Shown: piece by piece, positions 1 through 13,406 of the stretch
Position numbering within the stretch: the first letter of the stretch is position 1
How the letters are laid out: each line of letters opens with the position of its first letter
Assembly: GCA_034401135.1 (NCBI GenBank)
Contig: JAWZSP010000003.1
Location: 4,774,001 to 4,838,000, forward strand
Direction of reading: 5' to 3'
Source: Volutella citrinella
Lineage: Eukaryota; Ascomycota; Sordariomycetes; Hypocreales; Nectriaceae
DNA: 64,000 bases
The notes under the pieces: generated by a model
Told to the model about the DNA's origin: nothing
The model's database searches: none
What the model saw: the letters and a program-made list of their open reading frames with translations, nothing else
Program-made: the position numbers and the translations under genes

Positions 1-3000
1 CCCCCCCTCCAACCTTGACCATTTTTAACCTGTCAAAAGGATCGAACGGTGGGTGTATCACCAGGCCAGAATGAATAATGCTGTTGCCTAGGATGGAGAA
101 GAACAGAAGAAGAACAATCACCCCTGCCCGGCATCTGTCATAGCGTCTGTGTGGTTTGGTCGGAGTAGGGCGAAGGATCAAGACTAAGCCCTACCCCAAC
201 CGCTCTGCTGGAGAGCGAGGGATGATCCTACGACTCGTGTTTCCATATTTGGCACACTGCTCGTGGCCAGCGTCGTAGACAGGGCACGGAGCCTCCATCG
301 CTGGTCCTTGCTGAAACAAAGCACAAATCTATTTCAGCGCTGGAGATGCGGAGGGGCATATCGCTGCGCAATTCCGTAGATGGTGCGATGCGTGGAGCAT
401 TTCGAGGGGGCGTGTGGGAGACAGTGAAGCCCCAAGCGCTGGCCGCATTGGGGGGCTCCCTGCGACGGCTGGTGATTGGGTTGGTTACGGTGGACCAGAC
501 GGAATTGAATACGATACATACTAGCGAGCAACAGTGAGCAGCCTATTCCTGCCATCATGCCTGCATTGCATAGTCCGATACCCGAGCCACCCATCGGACT
601 CGGACTCAGCCAGCCTTAGGAGGAGTTTAGTCGGAGCAACACAGCAAATAGCGTCTTGGGTCCTCTGCTCTGTACCAAGGTTAGTGCTCATGGATCATCA
701 CATGGGGTTGCTGGGTTCTAGTGCTGACGGCGTGCTGACCTCGACGCAGGGCTGGCTGGGCAGCTCTCCATGTCCTGTCCTGTGACTCCTGCCTGTCAAC
801 AGTCGGCGCTTGTCGCTGCGCCGCTACACGGGCGGCCAGTTCCAGAAGGGGGAAAATAGGCGGGGTTTCTGCGTGTTGGGGGGGCAGCTGGAGTTGCTCC
901 TATTGACGGGGAGTTGGAGCGCGGCTAGCCAGAAGTGCATCATCTCATCTTTCTCCCAGACTGTGGCTGGCGTCTCGTGTGCCTCGAGCTGGAAATATTA
1001 GTTATTGCGGACGTAGTTAGCGCCGATACATGCCATTCGACACTTCCGTGCTCCAGTGGTCTCGCATCCTCCCCCACCACCATCTATATCCAACATCTTC
1101 CCAGGCATCGCCAGTGCACCCCCGGTGATTCCTCCATGCGGCAAGGGCCAGGCCCGGATTCGCAATGGACGCCAGTATACGGGTGGCAATAGCGGTGCTC
1201 TGGCATCTTGTCACTGAGAGCTCCGCCAATAGAGGTTCAATAGCCTATTGAGCCATCCTCGCTTGTGGCTGAACTCGTATCGGCGCTTCCTTCGATGCAA
1301 CGCCACTCTATCGGAGACACAGCTCGAGCCAGCGCGAGGCCTCTGTTGGGAAACAAGAGCAACAGCAGACTGGACCCTCCGCCAAGACAAGAGGGGGATT
1401 GAGGGGGCGTGTACGAAATCGGCGCCACGAACGGGCCAGTCGGTGACATCCAGCCCTATGCAGGATTCGAGCGAGCCTCTCTGCGCCTCGGCCAAACAAG
1501 GCGCTGAAGAAGGCAATAGTGGCAGGATCTAGCCCGAGGACACCGTAATTGAACGCCGTATGCCACTCGAATGGGCGCTATCGCCGTCGAGGGTGGAGAT
1601 CGGGTATCCGGGGACGGCGGCAGCGTGGGGAATTCGAGGATCAAAGGGCTCTGGTATAGCGGCAAGTTCCGTGGCATGCCATGTCGGGACCGAGCAGGAG
1701 CGAGCTTGGTCTTTGGCTCCATTACAGGTACGAGCGATACCCATGGCAGGCAACCAAGGTGGATTGGGGTTCATTTTACGAGTTACCCGATCTTGTGGCG
1801 CAGTCGCTGCCATCACCTGCCCAATACCCGCCGAAGCCCTCATCTAATCTCATCTCATCAAAGGACCCTTTTGGACGGGGCTGGAGCGAGATGGATGGCC
1901 CGGCTGTCAAAAAAAAAACGAGTCCTGCCAACACAAGGGGCCGCAAGGCTGTGTGGTGTTTGTGGTTTGCTGTTAGTTGTTTCGGGTCCGCGTTTCTGCT
2001 GTCGTTGGGCGGCTAGAGACGAGGCGCAGACTCTAAGCCTCTGCCGTCGCCAAAGCCGCCTTTAAGTCCGTTGGGTCCTGGTGCAAAAGGAGATTCGGAG
2101 ACTCTTGAACCAGTTAGTGACGGCGGCTAGTCGATCAATGCAGGGAATTGAAGAACGACACAACCAATCAACCAACCTAACAAAGCAGCAATGCCTCAAA
2201 GCAATAGCCTTTCGTCCCCTAATATCCGCTTGATCCTAACTCTCAGCCTCAAGACTCTGGATTCTCGGAGTGACGGGCCTGTGATTGATTGGGCTGTTGG
2301 TTGGCCGTTTGACTACCACCCACCCGCGTCATGGATGCAGCAGGTTCCCGCGCGTCCCTGGCCCTTCCTTGCAAGCAGCCGGCCGAGGCTGGCACTGGAT
2401 TCGACGTCCCTCAGCCCTGTTGCAGCGCGCAGAACGGGCATTGGCCGCAAAAATGGTGGGCACTGGGCAGCCGTCGCGTCCCACGCACATCGGTAATGGG
2501 TAAAACGGTTGGTACTTGTTTACATGAGACGTTTCGAACCAGGCTCTTGCAGGCCTTGGCGTCCATCCCCGGTGGGGCACACGGGACCCCTCTCCGGGCC
2601 CTCCCCAACCTTAACTTGCCCGCCCATTCGAGCCTCAGGAAGAGCTGTCAGCGGTCCATGCAGCCGTGGGCGTGTTGTAGTAATAATTCACATCCACACC
2701 TGCAGCACTGAAATACAAGATTACAGAAGCTGTCAAGCGCCAAAAGAGCAAAGATGCACCGCCGCGCCTATGCTCGGACCTCCCTGCGCCTCTAGGAATT
2801 GCTCCTCCTCGTCTTGGCTGTGTCACTCTCGCTCTCACTCTCTCTGTAAGGCGCCAATATTCGCACTATGGCTTTGAGGCGCATGTCTTATCCACCATGT
2901 GATGATGACAAGACGGGGCGTCTCCATAAAATCACCATCATCATCATCGCAATAGCCGCATCAATATTTGCGCTCCGTCAGCACCGGTTCGCAAACTGAA

Positions 3001-3407
3001 GCCCAGCCAGCCAGCCAAGGCAGTAATTACCTACCTACCGCCGGCAGTTTTGGTTTTGGATCGGCCGCTAACATGCCTCGGCCGCGGGTGCGACTCTGCG
3101 CCGTCAGCCCCAGTGTGCTGCGGGTACTGGACGTGCATGTGGATGGCACAGGTGGAGAGGCTGGATGAGAATCATAGGATAGCCTCTCTTCTTCCTTCAA
3201 CCCCCGCCCGCGCCTACAGGGCAATATGCCCGCGCCCACGCCTGCTGAGCAGCCCAGCCCGCTGGAGCCCCACGCCGATGCTTCTTGGCAGGCCGTAGGG
3301 CCAGACACAAGTCGCCGAAGAGGCCGGCGTCGTCTCATGTACGCAGCACGCAGCAAGCAGCATCCCGCGCAACGTGCTCGTGGGGCGTAGAATAATATCT
3401 CATGCCA

Positions 3408-3428
3408 CAGCAGCAGCAGCAGCAGCAA
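3408..3428 (+). repeat. CAG trinucleotide microsatellite
   Basis: About seven tandem CAG units in non-coding sequence, followed by an interrupted unit. It is not in a supported reading frame. Confidence 0.9.
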
Positions 3429-5294
3429 CGCAGCATGTCGTCCATTCTTTTCAGACCGGGCCTTTCTAGCCGACTCGCTCGCTTGTGCGATGTCTCCTCT
3501 CTTTCCCCCCACCGACCGAGACACACATCGTGGGGAACGAATCCTCCCGAGCACGAAGCGTTTGATTTAACTCCGTCTTGTCGTGCTGCTTGGCCGGCCT
3601 GGCGAGCCAAAGTGCCCACACTAGCCCCGTAAGGCATCTCGTAGTTTGAAATTAACCGCTGCGCGCACAAGTACGGCAAGGCAGGTCGAGTCTATAGCGC
3701 CTAGTCCCCTAATATTCGAAGGCTCGCAAGGCCGCACAGCGACGGGCGGTGCGAAGGAGCCGAAGCCATCTGGAAGGGCTGGGCCATGCCTCTCTTGGTG
3801 GGTTGGGGTTGCAACGGCCTCCTCTCCCTTGCATGCCCATATCCCAGGCCCAACAGCGAATTCAGTGCGTCCACGCCCGGCTTCCGCCCTTTTGCTCGTG
3901 CCCCGCGTCCGGACGCCTACAGTACAGCCCACAGGCAAGGATGGCGTGCTCAAAGGGGAATCACACGGGGACCGCGCTGGCCCTGTAGGGACCTCCCAGG
4001 TCGGCGACGGAGGGGGCGTATGCCGTTGCCTTGCAGACCCTGGCATGCCCATGAGGCTGTCAGCCCTGAGGTACAAAGGGTTCGAAATGCTCGAAGTACC
4101 TACCATCGGACATCTACACGCCCTCCCCCCCCTGGCGACCTGGCCCTGTAGCCTTGCGGTGGGAGACCCACGGTTCGGAACCCTGCAAGGCTTACGGCGG
4201 CCGTGTGTGTGTTGCTTCTCCTCAACCTCTAAACACACATACTTGACCTAACCGCGATGGCGGCCTTGTGGTCATCTCACCCAACCCGCGTATCACCCAT
4301 GGTCCCCGGGCATTGCCAGAAACACCTCTCGGACCGGGCACCTAGCACCACCAGCCGCCCTTCCTCCACCAAGGGGAGCCAGCTCCGGGTCATCGGCCGT
4401 CGGAGCGGAGATGACGAGCACCCTCCGTAGCTCCCCCGTCGAGTCCGCCAACTGCCCGGCCGGTCGATCGGGGTTACTAAACCGCCGCTTACTACGTCAG
4501 AGTCGTCAAGGCAGCTAGGGCAGCTCACAAGGCCGAAAGGCAGAGCTCGATGGGGTAAGCTCCCCGATGGGCAAGCCCAAGCAAGCAAGCAAGCGGAACT
4601 AAACAACGCCCACCGGCGAGGTGGGTTACGCCTCGTGCTTGTTGGCTTTCCACGTTTTCCTGTTGTTTGCTTGCCCACTCTGGATGTTTGGCGCACGAAG
4701 GGGGGGCGGGGGCCATCGCTTGGGAAACGCCAAACAACATGCAAGTCGGAGTGTATATCCAACAACCAGCACCCGACCCCGCCTTGTGCGGCGCCCAGGG
4801 AGCAGGGTTGATGACAGAAGGTCACTTTTCTTCCCGAGGAATTGGCACCGATTCGAGCTCTGTGGCTGGCCCTAGTGGGCGTCACTAAGCCTATGGCCGC
4901 TTGCTGGAAAGGGAATCAAGTTGCGAGCCTCAAGCTCGGACTGGTTCTCCGGTACTTGGGGATATCAGCCCTCACATATGGTCTCGCCAATGACGCCCGC
5001 ATACGTCAGTGTCCCATGGGAACCCCTCTCAGAAACACCAAAGTCCTACAATGCCCCGCGCGGCCATGAGCTCCTCCACTGTGCCGAACGCTCAGAGTCG
5101 TGGTGGATGTGTGTCACGATGCAGCTGACGGTGCACCTACATACGGAAACGTACAAGTGCGGAAGCACCTTGATCACCAAACTCTTTGCGAGGAGAGAAA
5201 CAAGGCAATGCGCGGAATGGTTTAGTCTCATGTCTTGTGGGGGGGCGGGAGTACAGTATCCTCTGCGTTCCATCCAGCCCACAACGGCGACTAC

Positions 5295-5321
5295 CATCAT
5301 CATCATCATCATCATCATCAC
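5295..5321 (+). repeat. CAT trinucleotide microsatellite
   Basis: Roughly eight to nine perfect CAT units in non-coding DNA, with no supported gene across it. Confidence 0.9.
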
Positions 5322-7012
5322 GCCAGACACAAGCACGCCCCCATCCTCAGCGCAGGGCTCTATGGAGCTTCTCCGACGGGCTTCGATCTTTGGCCCGTTT
5401 CTCACACATCCCAAGTGTCAACCGGGATGCTGCAATGACAACAGCTCACCAAGATGCACACACCCAAGCGGCCCGCTGCGCTAGCAGTGCCGAGCTTGCT
5501 GACGACCGATGATAAAAGACACTCCAACTGGCACCAAGCTGCGAATGCTGACACTCCACATCAGCCGGAAAGCCCAATCATGATGGCACGACCCCGGGCC
5601 AGCCACACTCGGTCCCTAGACATCGAAAGCGTCGAATCATGAGCTCGGGCACCCCCAAATAGGGTGGTGTGTCGTTGACCTGTCAGTCTCTCTAGCGTGC
5701 CGGCGGGGCGTGTGCCCGGCCATCAGCGGGGAGGCGTCTTCTCAGCCTTACAGTGAGCGCCGCCGTGGCATTCTGGAGGGGGAGGTGGAAACATCGGCGT
5801 CCAATGTTTCCGGAAAGGCCCCTTTGGGCGAGCTACAGAGCTCCCGTACACCCTCACTGCGTCATGGCCCTAGACACGCGATTATCGCGGAAGCAGCTGG
5901 CGATCCCAGGGACAAGGGGGGTTCGGGCCTGAGGGAGGAAAGGGAAACTGATTCGACGCCGCATTGTAAATGGGCATTATTCCCCTCATCAAGATCGAAC
6001 TGCAAAATACCAGTTGGCCGCACGTGGTGGAAATCGACCGATGGGCGATGCGGTGTCGGGCAGCCTCGACGTCGGCCGAGAGCTAGACTATTGGATAGCA
6101 AACAGCTCGCGTATGCGGCATCGTGGGTGCAATGCTGCCTCACACACAGCCTGGTGCGTAGTTGGGTCTTTTGGCCAATACATCTCCATCATAGGGGGCC
6201 GCAAGTACAGTTGGTAGATTGTCAGAGCGCGGGTGTCATACGCGTCTCCATGTCGGTGCGCCGCCAGTCAGCGTAAATCTTTGAAGTCTCCCTCGCTCCT
6301 TTCCGGTCCAGAAGAAGGCCCCTGTCACCGAAATCGAAGGCTTCTCTCGCACGAGGAACCATCCGATCCTCCCGTTGCCATCTGACGATCACCGACATTG
6401 CCATAGATGGTGCTGGTATGACTGACCACCTAATATCCACTGGCGGCCATGAAGCCACCCCATGCCATGTCCACCCTCTGCTTCGGACGCCGATCTGACA
6501 GTTCCATGTAACAATGTGCGACGGGACTCGTTGTCGCATGGGAAAACCTCCCTCCGCCCACACCGTAAGCCCTAATGCCTTTCCCGCCTCACAGCGCGCA
6601 GGGCACCACCCCCCTCCTCTGCGCCTCGCACGTAACCTCGCACTTGGTCCACTTGTAGCGTGCCCGCGTACTTGAATCAATCATAGGCAATCCAGCGACA
6701 CTAAGCAATCTGCATGCCTGGGTGGTGTAAGAATGCCAGGGAAGGTAGGAGGAATAGAATCCCCGAGGAATACTGCCCTAAACGTCCTAGTTGACATCAT
6801 TCACCCTCACCCCTTCTTCCCCTAAGCCGCAGTTATCTGACAAAGATCAATCAGCGTCATAATATTTCCCTGAGGCTTGTCCAGTCCGAGGGTGAAGTGC
6901 GAGGGCCGTGCGACATCCGCCTGGGACCTGGGGTTTGTAGAGTCTGACGGGCCTTAACCCTTGTAGCGAATTCGGTGAAGGGACGGCTGAATCCAGTAGA
7001 CGATACGCCCAA

Positions 7013-8294
7013 TCAGAGGTTCCCACCGCCTCTCGGGCCCGCTCCGGGGGGCATACGGATACCCATCGCGGCCAGCGTGCCCGCCGGCCTCTTCACGACA
7101 TCATCGACCCTGGCCTTCTGGAGAGAAAAGGCGGGCGTCACCCAACCGCTACAGGAGCATTTGAACCCCTTCCAGTCATACCGGCCGACGCCCGCGCCGC
7201 ATTTGGCGTTGGGGCACAGTAGCCGGCCGTTGAGCTCGCCCTGTTCGAGGGTGCCACGCATCCAACTGAGGGGCTCGAGGAAGTAATGCTGGCACGCGGC
7301 GGAGGCAGCGGCGGCGGGCGGCTGGTGGTCAACGATGAAGGGCGCAGTGGCCAGGGTTCGGCGGCACTTCTTGCATCGCAGGCTGAGACCCGACTCGTCG
7401 CCGTGCTGCACCTGCTCGTCCTCGAACCGCAGCCTTGTGGGAGCCTGACCCACCGCTAGGTCCTCCTCCACCTCGCGCCGGTACGCCCACCGCTGGTACA
7501 CATAGTGTGCCTCGACGTCGTCTGGGCAGCCCATCTCCCACCAGAGGGTGAGCTGCTCCATGAAGCCAGGATTGGGTTCGCCCATCGGGCGTGTGCGCCG
7601 GACAAATGTCAAAGCTGCATGCACCGCTTCCTCGGCAGTCTCCTTCCGTGAGCGACGTTGAAGTTGTGACGCTTCGCCAGTCGACTGCGAGGGATCCGAG
7701 ATGGACGTTGGTGTTACGTTGGGGTCGAACCGGTTTGGGTATCGCCAAAGAAGGTAGGCGATGACAGCGGACACAGATCTAGACTTGCCCGCTGCACAAT
7801 GCACAAAGACGGCACCCTTGTTGCCCCTGCTACCGTTCAGGCTGAGACCATCCATGTCCTTGTCAAGAGATGCGCCTCCCGCCTCTTGGTTCTCCTCTTC
7901 GAGGGGCGCATGCCCGGCCCCCGGACCTGTCAGCCCTTCGTGGATGAACTTGACGGCCTTGGGAAGCTCGACTAGGATGTTGGCATCGTCAACATCATCG
8001 ATGTCAATGACCAGATGCTTGAACGCCTTGCCGTACTCGGCCCACTTTTCATCCTTGAAGTTGGTCAAGGATGAGGTGTCAAGCCCAATGACTGACAGGA
8101 CGTGTGTAATGCCACGATCCGTGAGGGAGTCAGAGCGGCGTAACGCCCAGAGCCTTGGGGGATGTCAGCAAGAAAACAGTAAACGAGGGCCACCAGGGCT
8201 GGCCCAGGAAAGGATTAGAGACAAGCAAAAATGATATCAATACTTACCCGCCAACGTACAGCTCGTCTTGACCGTCAATTCGACTGAGCGCCAT
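7013..8294 (-). CDS. YVH1: YVH1-type dual-specificity protein phosphatase
   Basis: Dual-specificity phosphatase with a C-terminal zinc-binding domain, 395 residues in two exons (8294-8248 and 8153-7013). The intron has donor GTAAGT at 8247 and acceptor CAAG ending at 8154, and joins GGLWALRR in frame. The N-terminus (LYVGGLWALRR, then RGITHVLSVI) is typical of the family. The catalytic P-loop HCAAGKSRS has its cysteine near residue 135. The C-terminus carries CKKCR (276/279), H305 in the HYFLEPLSWM block, C329, C334 and the CSC at 348-350, which form the zinc site. In yeast, Yvh1 acts in 60S ribosome assembly (release of Mrt4) and in growth and sporulation, and the zinc domain matters more than catalysis. 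The ATG at 8294 has G at -3 and opens directly into the conserved core. An in-frame ATG at 8456 would add 54 residues and cannot be excluded. Low-complexity insertions flank the P-loop (about 90-127 and 160-185). Confidence 0.93.
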
Positions 8295-11200
8295 CTCGAC
8301 GATGCTCTCTTTGAGCGCTTCTAGTTCTTCAGGGTTGAACCGGTGACCAAACTCTTCCCACTGCTGAGGGCGTGAATCCTGCAACTCCGTCTGTTGGTCT
8401 GCGGCTGGTCCCGAATGCCCAGTAGAGGATACCTTTGCGTCCACGGCTGGAGTCATCAAAGGTGTGGCGCGTAAGCACAGGTCTCTCAACCGACTGCCGA
8501 GGCTGCTGGGAATGCAATATCGACTGGGCGAGCTGAACTGAGCTGAACTGGGCCGGGTGTCTTTCCTTGCTTCGAGCGTGATTGCGTCGTAGACTCCGTA
8601 AAACACCGTTGTTAAACTGGTCTGAAAACAAACTGGCGTGTTGCACAGGCTTGGGAAGGCTGACCCGTGTGGTTGCTAAGCGTTATACGCGATCAGATGT
8701 AGTTGAATATACATGGCCGGTCGGCACATCGGTGCGATTTTGTGCATTGCCCCTCGTTTGGACTGCGCCACACTTGCCCTACCCCGCCATAGGGAAGATA
8801 GGGAAGTCGAGGGCTAGATGTGGCTCAGCGGCGTTTCCTGAATCTCCGCTTAGTAACTGCCCTGTCTCGCCGTTGGTCGCGCCAGGGTAGGCCGCTAGAT
8901 GTATCAGCCACACGCCACTGGGGGCCGATCCCCCAGCCACAGCAAGCTTGTCCCGTTCTTCTCAAGCCGCGCCCTAAGGCTCAAACTGCTCCAAAGAAGC
9001 TCGCCTCCACGGCTCTAACCGAACGGGGCAGGCAATTCGCTGGGCGGAAACACTCCCCACGCCATGGTTCAGCCTCACCGCGTGGGCTGGTGTGGTGCCT
9101 CTCTCCCGGGCCAGCTGCGCGTTCCGCGACCGTGCTTCGCGGGGTTGAGCAGTCCCAATTCCAAATACAGCCCTTGTTCTCCCGTGCGCTGTGTCTGCCT
9201 GTGCTACGCGACAGTAGCTCAGGACGCAATCTGCCTTCCTCCTCCACTCGCTCTCAGGCTAGGCGGGATCAGCTCGAGGACTGCCTGCCGGGGGCCTGGG
9301 GCATAAGGTTTTCCATCTTGGGCCCTGAGTGACCTAAAGCACCTCTCTGCAGTAGCCCTGTAGGGGTGCTGGCAGCGGCCTCCTCTTAGCTGGCCCCACC
9401 ATCCCGTCACTGGCGGCGACCGGCTCGGGCTGAATATGGTAAGGCGTCCACATCATTGCGGAACGGTTCTGGTCATATCACGTGATGATTTGTGTTTCGC
9501 CAAAGAGTGTGCTCTGATTGGCTGGTGCGTTTAGGTCGCCAGTCAACATCCTGTGTGCATGTCCAGGACCCTTCACTGCACAATCTCATCTCGAGGTGGT
9601 GGTGGTGGGTGGTGCTGCTGCCGCTTCATCCCCCTCGTCCCATGCCATGGTGCTGTTGCTGCAGGCACGCAAGATACGTAAGAATGCCTTTCAGCCCTTC
9701 ATCGCCAAGCAGACTAGCAGCCCCCAGCAATGAGACCTCACAAAATGCCCCACCAGCTGCCGGCCGATGAGTACGGGCCATGGCATGGTTGACTCTTCAG
9801 CCGCACGGTGGCAACTCTCTCCAGCTTGCGTGTTAGTGCTCCAGACGCATCCGTGATTTTGATTACCGTGCCTGTTGCTGCCGGTACTAATGCATGATTA
9901 TCCCGAATCTCTACCCGTGCTCTTTGGTCGTGCGGCTGTATCTCGCATTACTGACTCACACTGGCTCACAGACAGCCTGGGCCTACCCACACACACCAGA
10001 CACACCACACCACGCCTACCACCACAAGCCTGCACCGACCACATCGTGAAATTTGCTAGGTTGACAGCGACCAGCACCACGACTGCCTTGCTCCTTCATT
10101 CATCGCCCCTCATGTCCAGTGACGAACTTCCACCTGTGGCGGGGTGTCGACCTATCCACCCTGGATTTCCGCGTCCTGGGGATTCCATTCCGCACATTTC
10201 CTCTTTTTTGCCTCGATGCCACGAACGCCACCACCGTTTTGCCCCTGGAACTCTAAGCCAGCCATGGCTTCGGTGGAGGCAATTGGGCTTTGTCACGTCA
10301 TGATTACACTTCTGCCTGTCAGGAACTTGGCTTTGATACTAGCGCACCTTTTTTGGAATTCACTTATCCTATCTTTCGCGCTGCTCTGCTAATATGTTGT
10401 GTTCAACAAACCCGCCCCGTGCCGAAGTACCTGATCCCTGCTCCCGTTTTGGTGCTGTTCCCATCCAAAGCCATTGCCTCAGCATCCAGCCAAGCCGCCC
10501 AAAATAGCGACACCCTTGGCGAAATCCTTCACTTGGTCGGCGGGGTATAAACAGATGCAAAGAAACAAGGGGGAGAAAAAAAAGACAATGAACTTAATCC
10601 TTCTAACGCCCGAGATGATAGGGCGGCTTCTTTTGCTGAAAACCACTTTCTTGTCGAAAAATGTGCTGCTCGTGTTCCCCCTATCCCGCATATGTTCCAA
10701 TGAGTGCCATTTCCCAACGTTGCCTAACGCCGTGTTGATCCAGGGATCTTTAGCCCAGTAAGAAAGTAACGCCGCCACAATGCATGACAAAGACCAGGCC
10801 TCGTGCCATCCATGCAATCATATGTCAATAATATGCTCGCATCCGATCGTAAAAACCATCCCTTGAATGCATATAAAGTCCGAAAAGAGGACCAAAAAAA
10901 TGTACCAGAAAGTGAGCTTCTTCTAATGTCGTCTGCTCTTTGCAACTCGTAGCCAGAGACGCATAGTATCCGCCGTCCCCGTGCACTATGATGCTAGCGC
11001 CGCTCTGTCCAGACGTAAGCCGCCATGAACTTTGCCCTTGTGGACGAGCACTGCCACGGTGGCAGTCCCCGTCATCCACTCAGAAGCGACAAAATCCGAC
11101 AGGGTGCGCGTCCTCGAGTCGCATGCAATATCCCGATTGGGCTGCTTCATATCGGTGTACGCAGCCATACTTGTGTTCTGATCTGTGTTGACCGCCGCCA

Positions 11201-11425
11201 TCCAGACGAGCAGAATCCGGTCGTGACTCGGCTTACTCGGCCATGGTCGCACACCTTTGTGCCATCCATGACACTGGCAAGTGACGGGACTGTTGTGAAG
11301 ACCCCGGCACTAGGCAGGGATGCAGGGCTATTGAGCACCCCGCCAGTCCCCACCACAGCTTCATTCCCCAGCTTGTCGAATTCCCCCATTGTCGTGGGTC
11401 CTGAGAATGAGCATGGAGCCATTCA
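8295..11425. other. Intergenic region between YVH1 and the C2H2 gene
   Basis: This stretch contains the YVH1 5' leader and promoter at its left end. The frame stays open upstream of the chosen start as far as 8606, so a longer N-terminus is possible. Its right end holds the 3' side of the C2H2 gene. Open frames here are short, mutually overlapping and without domains. Several T-rich and A-rich runs near 10,560-10,720 are compatible with 3' untranslated sequence of the minus-strand C2H2 gene. No RNA gene is visible. Confidence 0.55.
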
Positions 11426-13406
11426 TTACCTGGGAGTCGGATCCTCCTCCAGCATGCATGCATTCTCGAGCATGTTGGTCCACTTGCCACTTGTGCCTGC
11501 GTGACTGTGCTTGAGGTGTTGTCGGAAGTGGTCGGCGCGGTAAAACTTCTTGGAAGAGTTGCACTCCCTGAACTTGTGAACCTCTTGCAAGTGCCGGATT
11601 CGCTCGTCCCAGTCTTGGTCCGTCGCGATTCGGGGCGGGGAACCACCGCTCAGTGCACCGGTACCAGGTCCAAGTCCAGAACGGGCGAATTCTTCGCCGC
11701 AGTAACCACAACTGTCGGCCTCACCGGGTCGGTTGGTTGAATCGTGGAATGCACGGTCGTATCCGGAAAGAGCTGAGCAAGACCATGAGTGACGGCGCAC
11801 GTGGAGGGAGTTTTGATGTCGTTCCATCTCATTCTTATTCTTGAAGCGATTGCCGCAGAATGAACATTCGTATTGCTTCTCGGCCTCGTGAGCACTGCGT
11901 AGTTACCGTTAGTGAGTGTTGCAGATTTCGGCAGCCGTGGCAAGAGTATACATACCTGAGCTCTTCAGCTGTGTCGAATCGCTTTGGCTTCTTGGGGCAG
12001 CACTCGCACATGTGAATGCTTTGCAGCTTGGTACCTCCAGGCTTCTGTACCTCGTTCAGCTTTCGTGCGCTCGCGTTAGACACAGTCCTCGAGTGGACAG
12101 ATCCTCGGGCGGAAATTGAGGCCCGCGGACTGGGGTTGAGGGAGCTCGGCGTGGCGTAGGGCGAGTTGCATGATGTGGGAGAGATGCCACCGGTGGACAG
12201 ACCGTTTGGTGATCGTCGGCCGAACGAATTGGCGGTTGTGATGCTGGAAGCAGGCATAGATATCGTAGACATATATGAGTTGGACCTCGAGGTCGAGGGG
12301 ATTGATGAGAGGGAAGAGCCCTGGGGAATGGTGCTGAGTCGGGGGGTAGGCGAGCCACGGGAGCCCATCTCTCGACGGCGGGCGACGTCAACCTGGCCCA
12401 TCAACATGTGCTCGTCGGGGGGACTGGCTGCTCGTCGCTTGAGACCACCAGCCGAATACGCGTCGTCAATGTGAAGCCGCTTGAGCGACTGCGCGTCCTC
12501 CATTTCCATGTCCTCAGCAGCGCTGAAGTCGAAGCTCCCCTGTGTTGAGCTGGCATCGTCACTGTTATTCCTCTTGACTCGAGTCCGAGGCGATCGGTCC
12601 AGATCTGAGCCATCCTTGGGCGAACGTTCTCCGTAGTGGAATGGGGTACTGCGCGGCGACAGGGTGGAGTGTTGGGGGGTGTCCATCCTCGCAGGAGAAC
12701 CAAGGATAGTTCGTGTGTGGATGGGAAGGCTCAACGGAGGGAAGCGGCCCTCGGCAGACGGGCGTCGGGAGATGAGTTCATTCGCGGAGGCGCTGAGGAG
12801 AGATCGAGGGGGGGATCGTTCTAAAGGTCGCATGGGATCCAACTTCTTCATCATGCTGTTAACATGATCATCTGCAGCTGACCTCAGGCGGTAATGGTTG
12901 TGGAGTAGGCCGAATTCAGTAGGGCCAGAGTCGCGGGACCTGTTGAGGCCATGTCAGTAAGCCGATCCGCAATGGCACCCTCCTCAATTTGAAGATATTG
13001 AGAAATGCGAAGGCAGTAAGGGAGGGAGGTCGGGTTACCTGTCAGTGGACGAAAAGCTGGCGTAGCCCTCGTCGGCATGCTTTTCCCGTCGCTGGTAATT
13101 GGGGGATTCTTCGGCGAAGGAAGAGCCAATGCTGCCGTAGCCGCTGGGAGCAAACGAGCCAGGCCCATAGCCATTATCCCGCTTGTCACGCATGCCGTCT
13201 TGGGCGCGTGGCTCGGAGCCAGGGAGGTATCGCGGTGGAGGAAGAGGAGGAGGGACGTCGGATTGTTGGTGCATTCCCGGGATTGACATGGCCGGACTTC
13301 TACCAAAGGGCGTATCATGATGGACACCGTTCCCTCGAAGGCGGTCGGCAGAGGGGACTATAATACTCGGGAGCGCGTGCTCCCTGTACTGTGGCGGAAA
13401 GTTCAT
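11426..13406 (-). CDS. C2H2 zinc-finger protein with N-terminal disordered region
   Basis: Three exons (13406-13039, 12939-11956, 11894-11426) give 606 residues. Introns are GTAACC..CAACAG and GTATGT..TACGCAG, both joining in frame. Residues 1 to about 440 are Ser/Pro/Arg-rich and probably disordered. The C-terminal 160 residues hold clustered Cys/His units. The first is a CECC unit ending in EELSAHE. The second is a canonical finger, YECSFCGNRF with a paired H-x4-H ending in SLH. The third is a CGYC unit with a long spacer before its HLQEVH. The last is an atypical unit ending in QHLKHSH. The layout resembles conserved, uncharacterised C2H2 proteins of Sordariomycetes, and a nuclear DNA-binding or regulatory role is inferred. 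Start: ATG 13406 is the first ATG in the open exon. The frame continues upstream into a run that could follow another splice acceptor (near 13,465), so a further 5' exon is possible. I do not recognise an orthologue by name. Confidence 0.85.

Larger units (their letters stand above)
1..7012. other. Intergenic region without a supportable gene
   Basis: Seven kilobases of GC-balanced sequence in which open frames are short, occur on both strands at once and show no recognisable domain. The longest overlapping pair lies near 3,621-4,251, open on both strands, which is what GC-rich non-coding DNA produces. The stretch holds a CAG microsatellite near 3,408 and a CAT microsatellite near 5,295. There is no tRNA-like cloverleaf, no terminal inverted repeats and no AT-rich block of the kind repeat-induced point mutation leaves. 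The right end, roughly 6,700-7,012, lies just downstream of YVH1 and probably holds its 3' untranslated region and terminator, but no specific signal can be assigned. Confidence 0.6.

Noticed and set aside
4160..4205. GGTTCGGAACC motif resembling a tRNA B box
   Set aside because: No matching 5-bp stem, no A box upstream and no acceptor pairing could be found.
3621..4251. Overlapping 200-codon frames on both strands
   Set aside because: Both strands are open over the same bases, composition is low-complexity Pro/Arg/Gly, and no domain or splice structure supports either.
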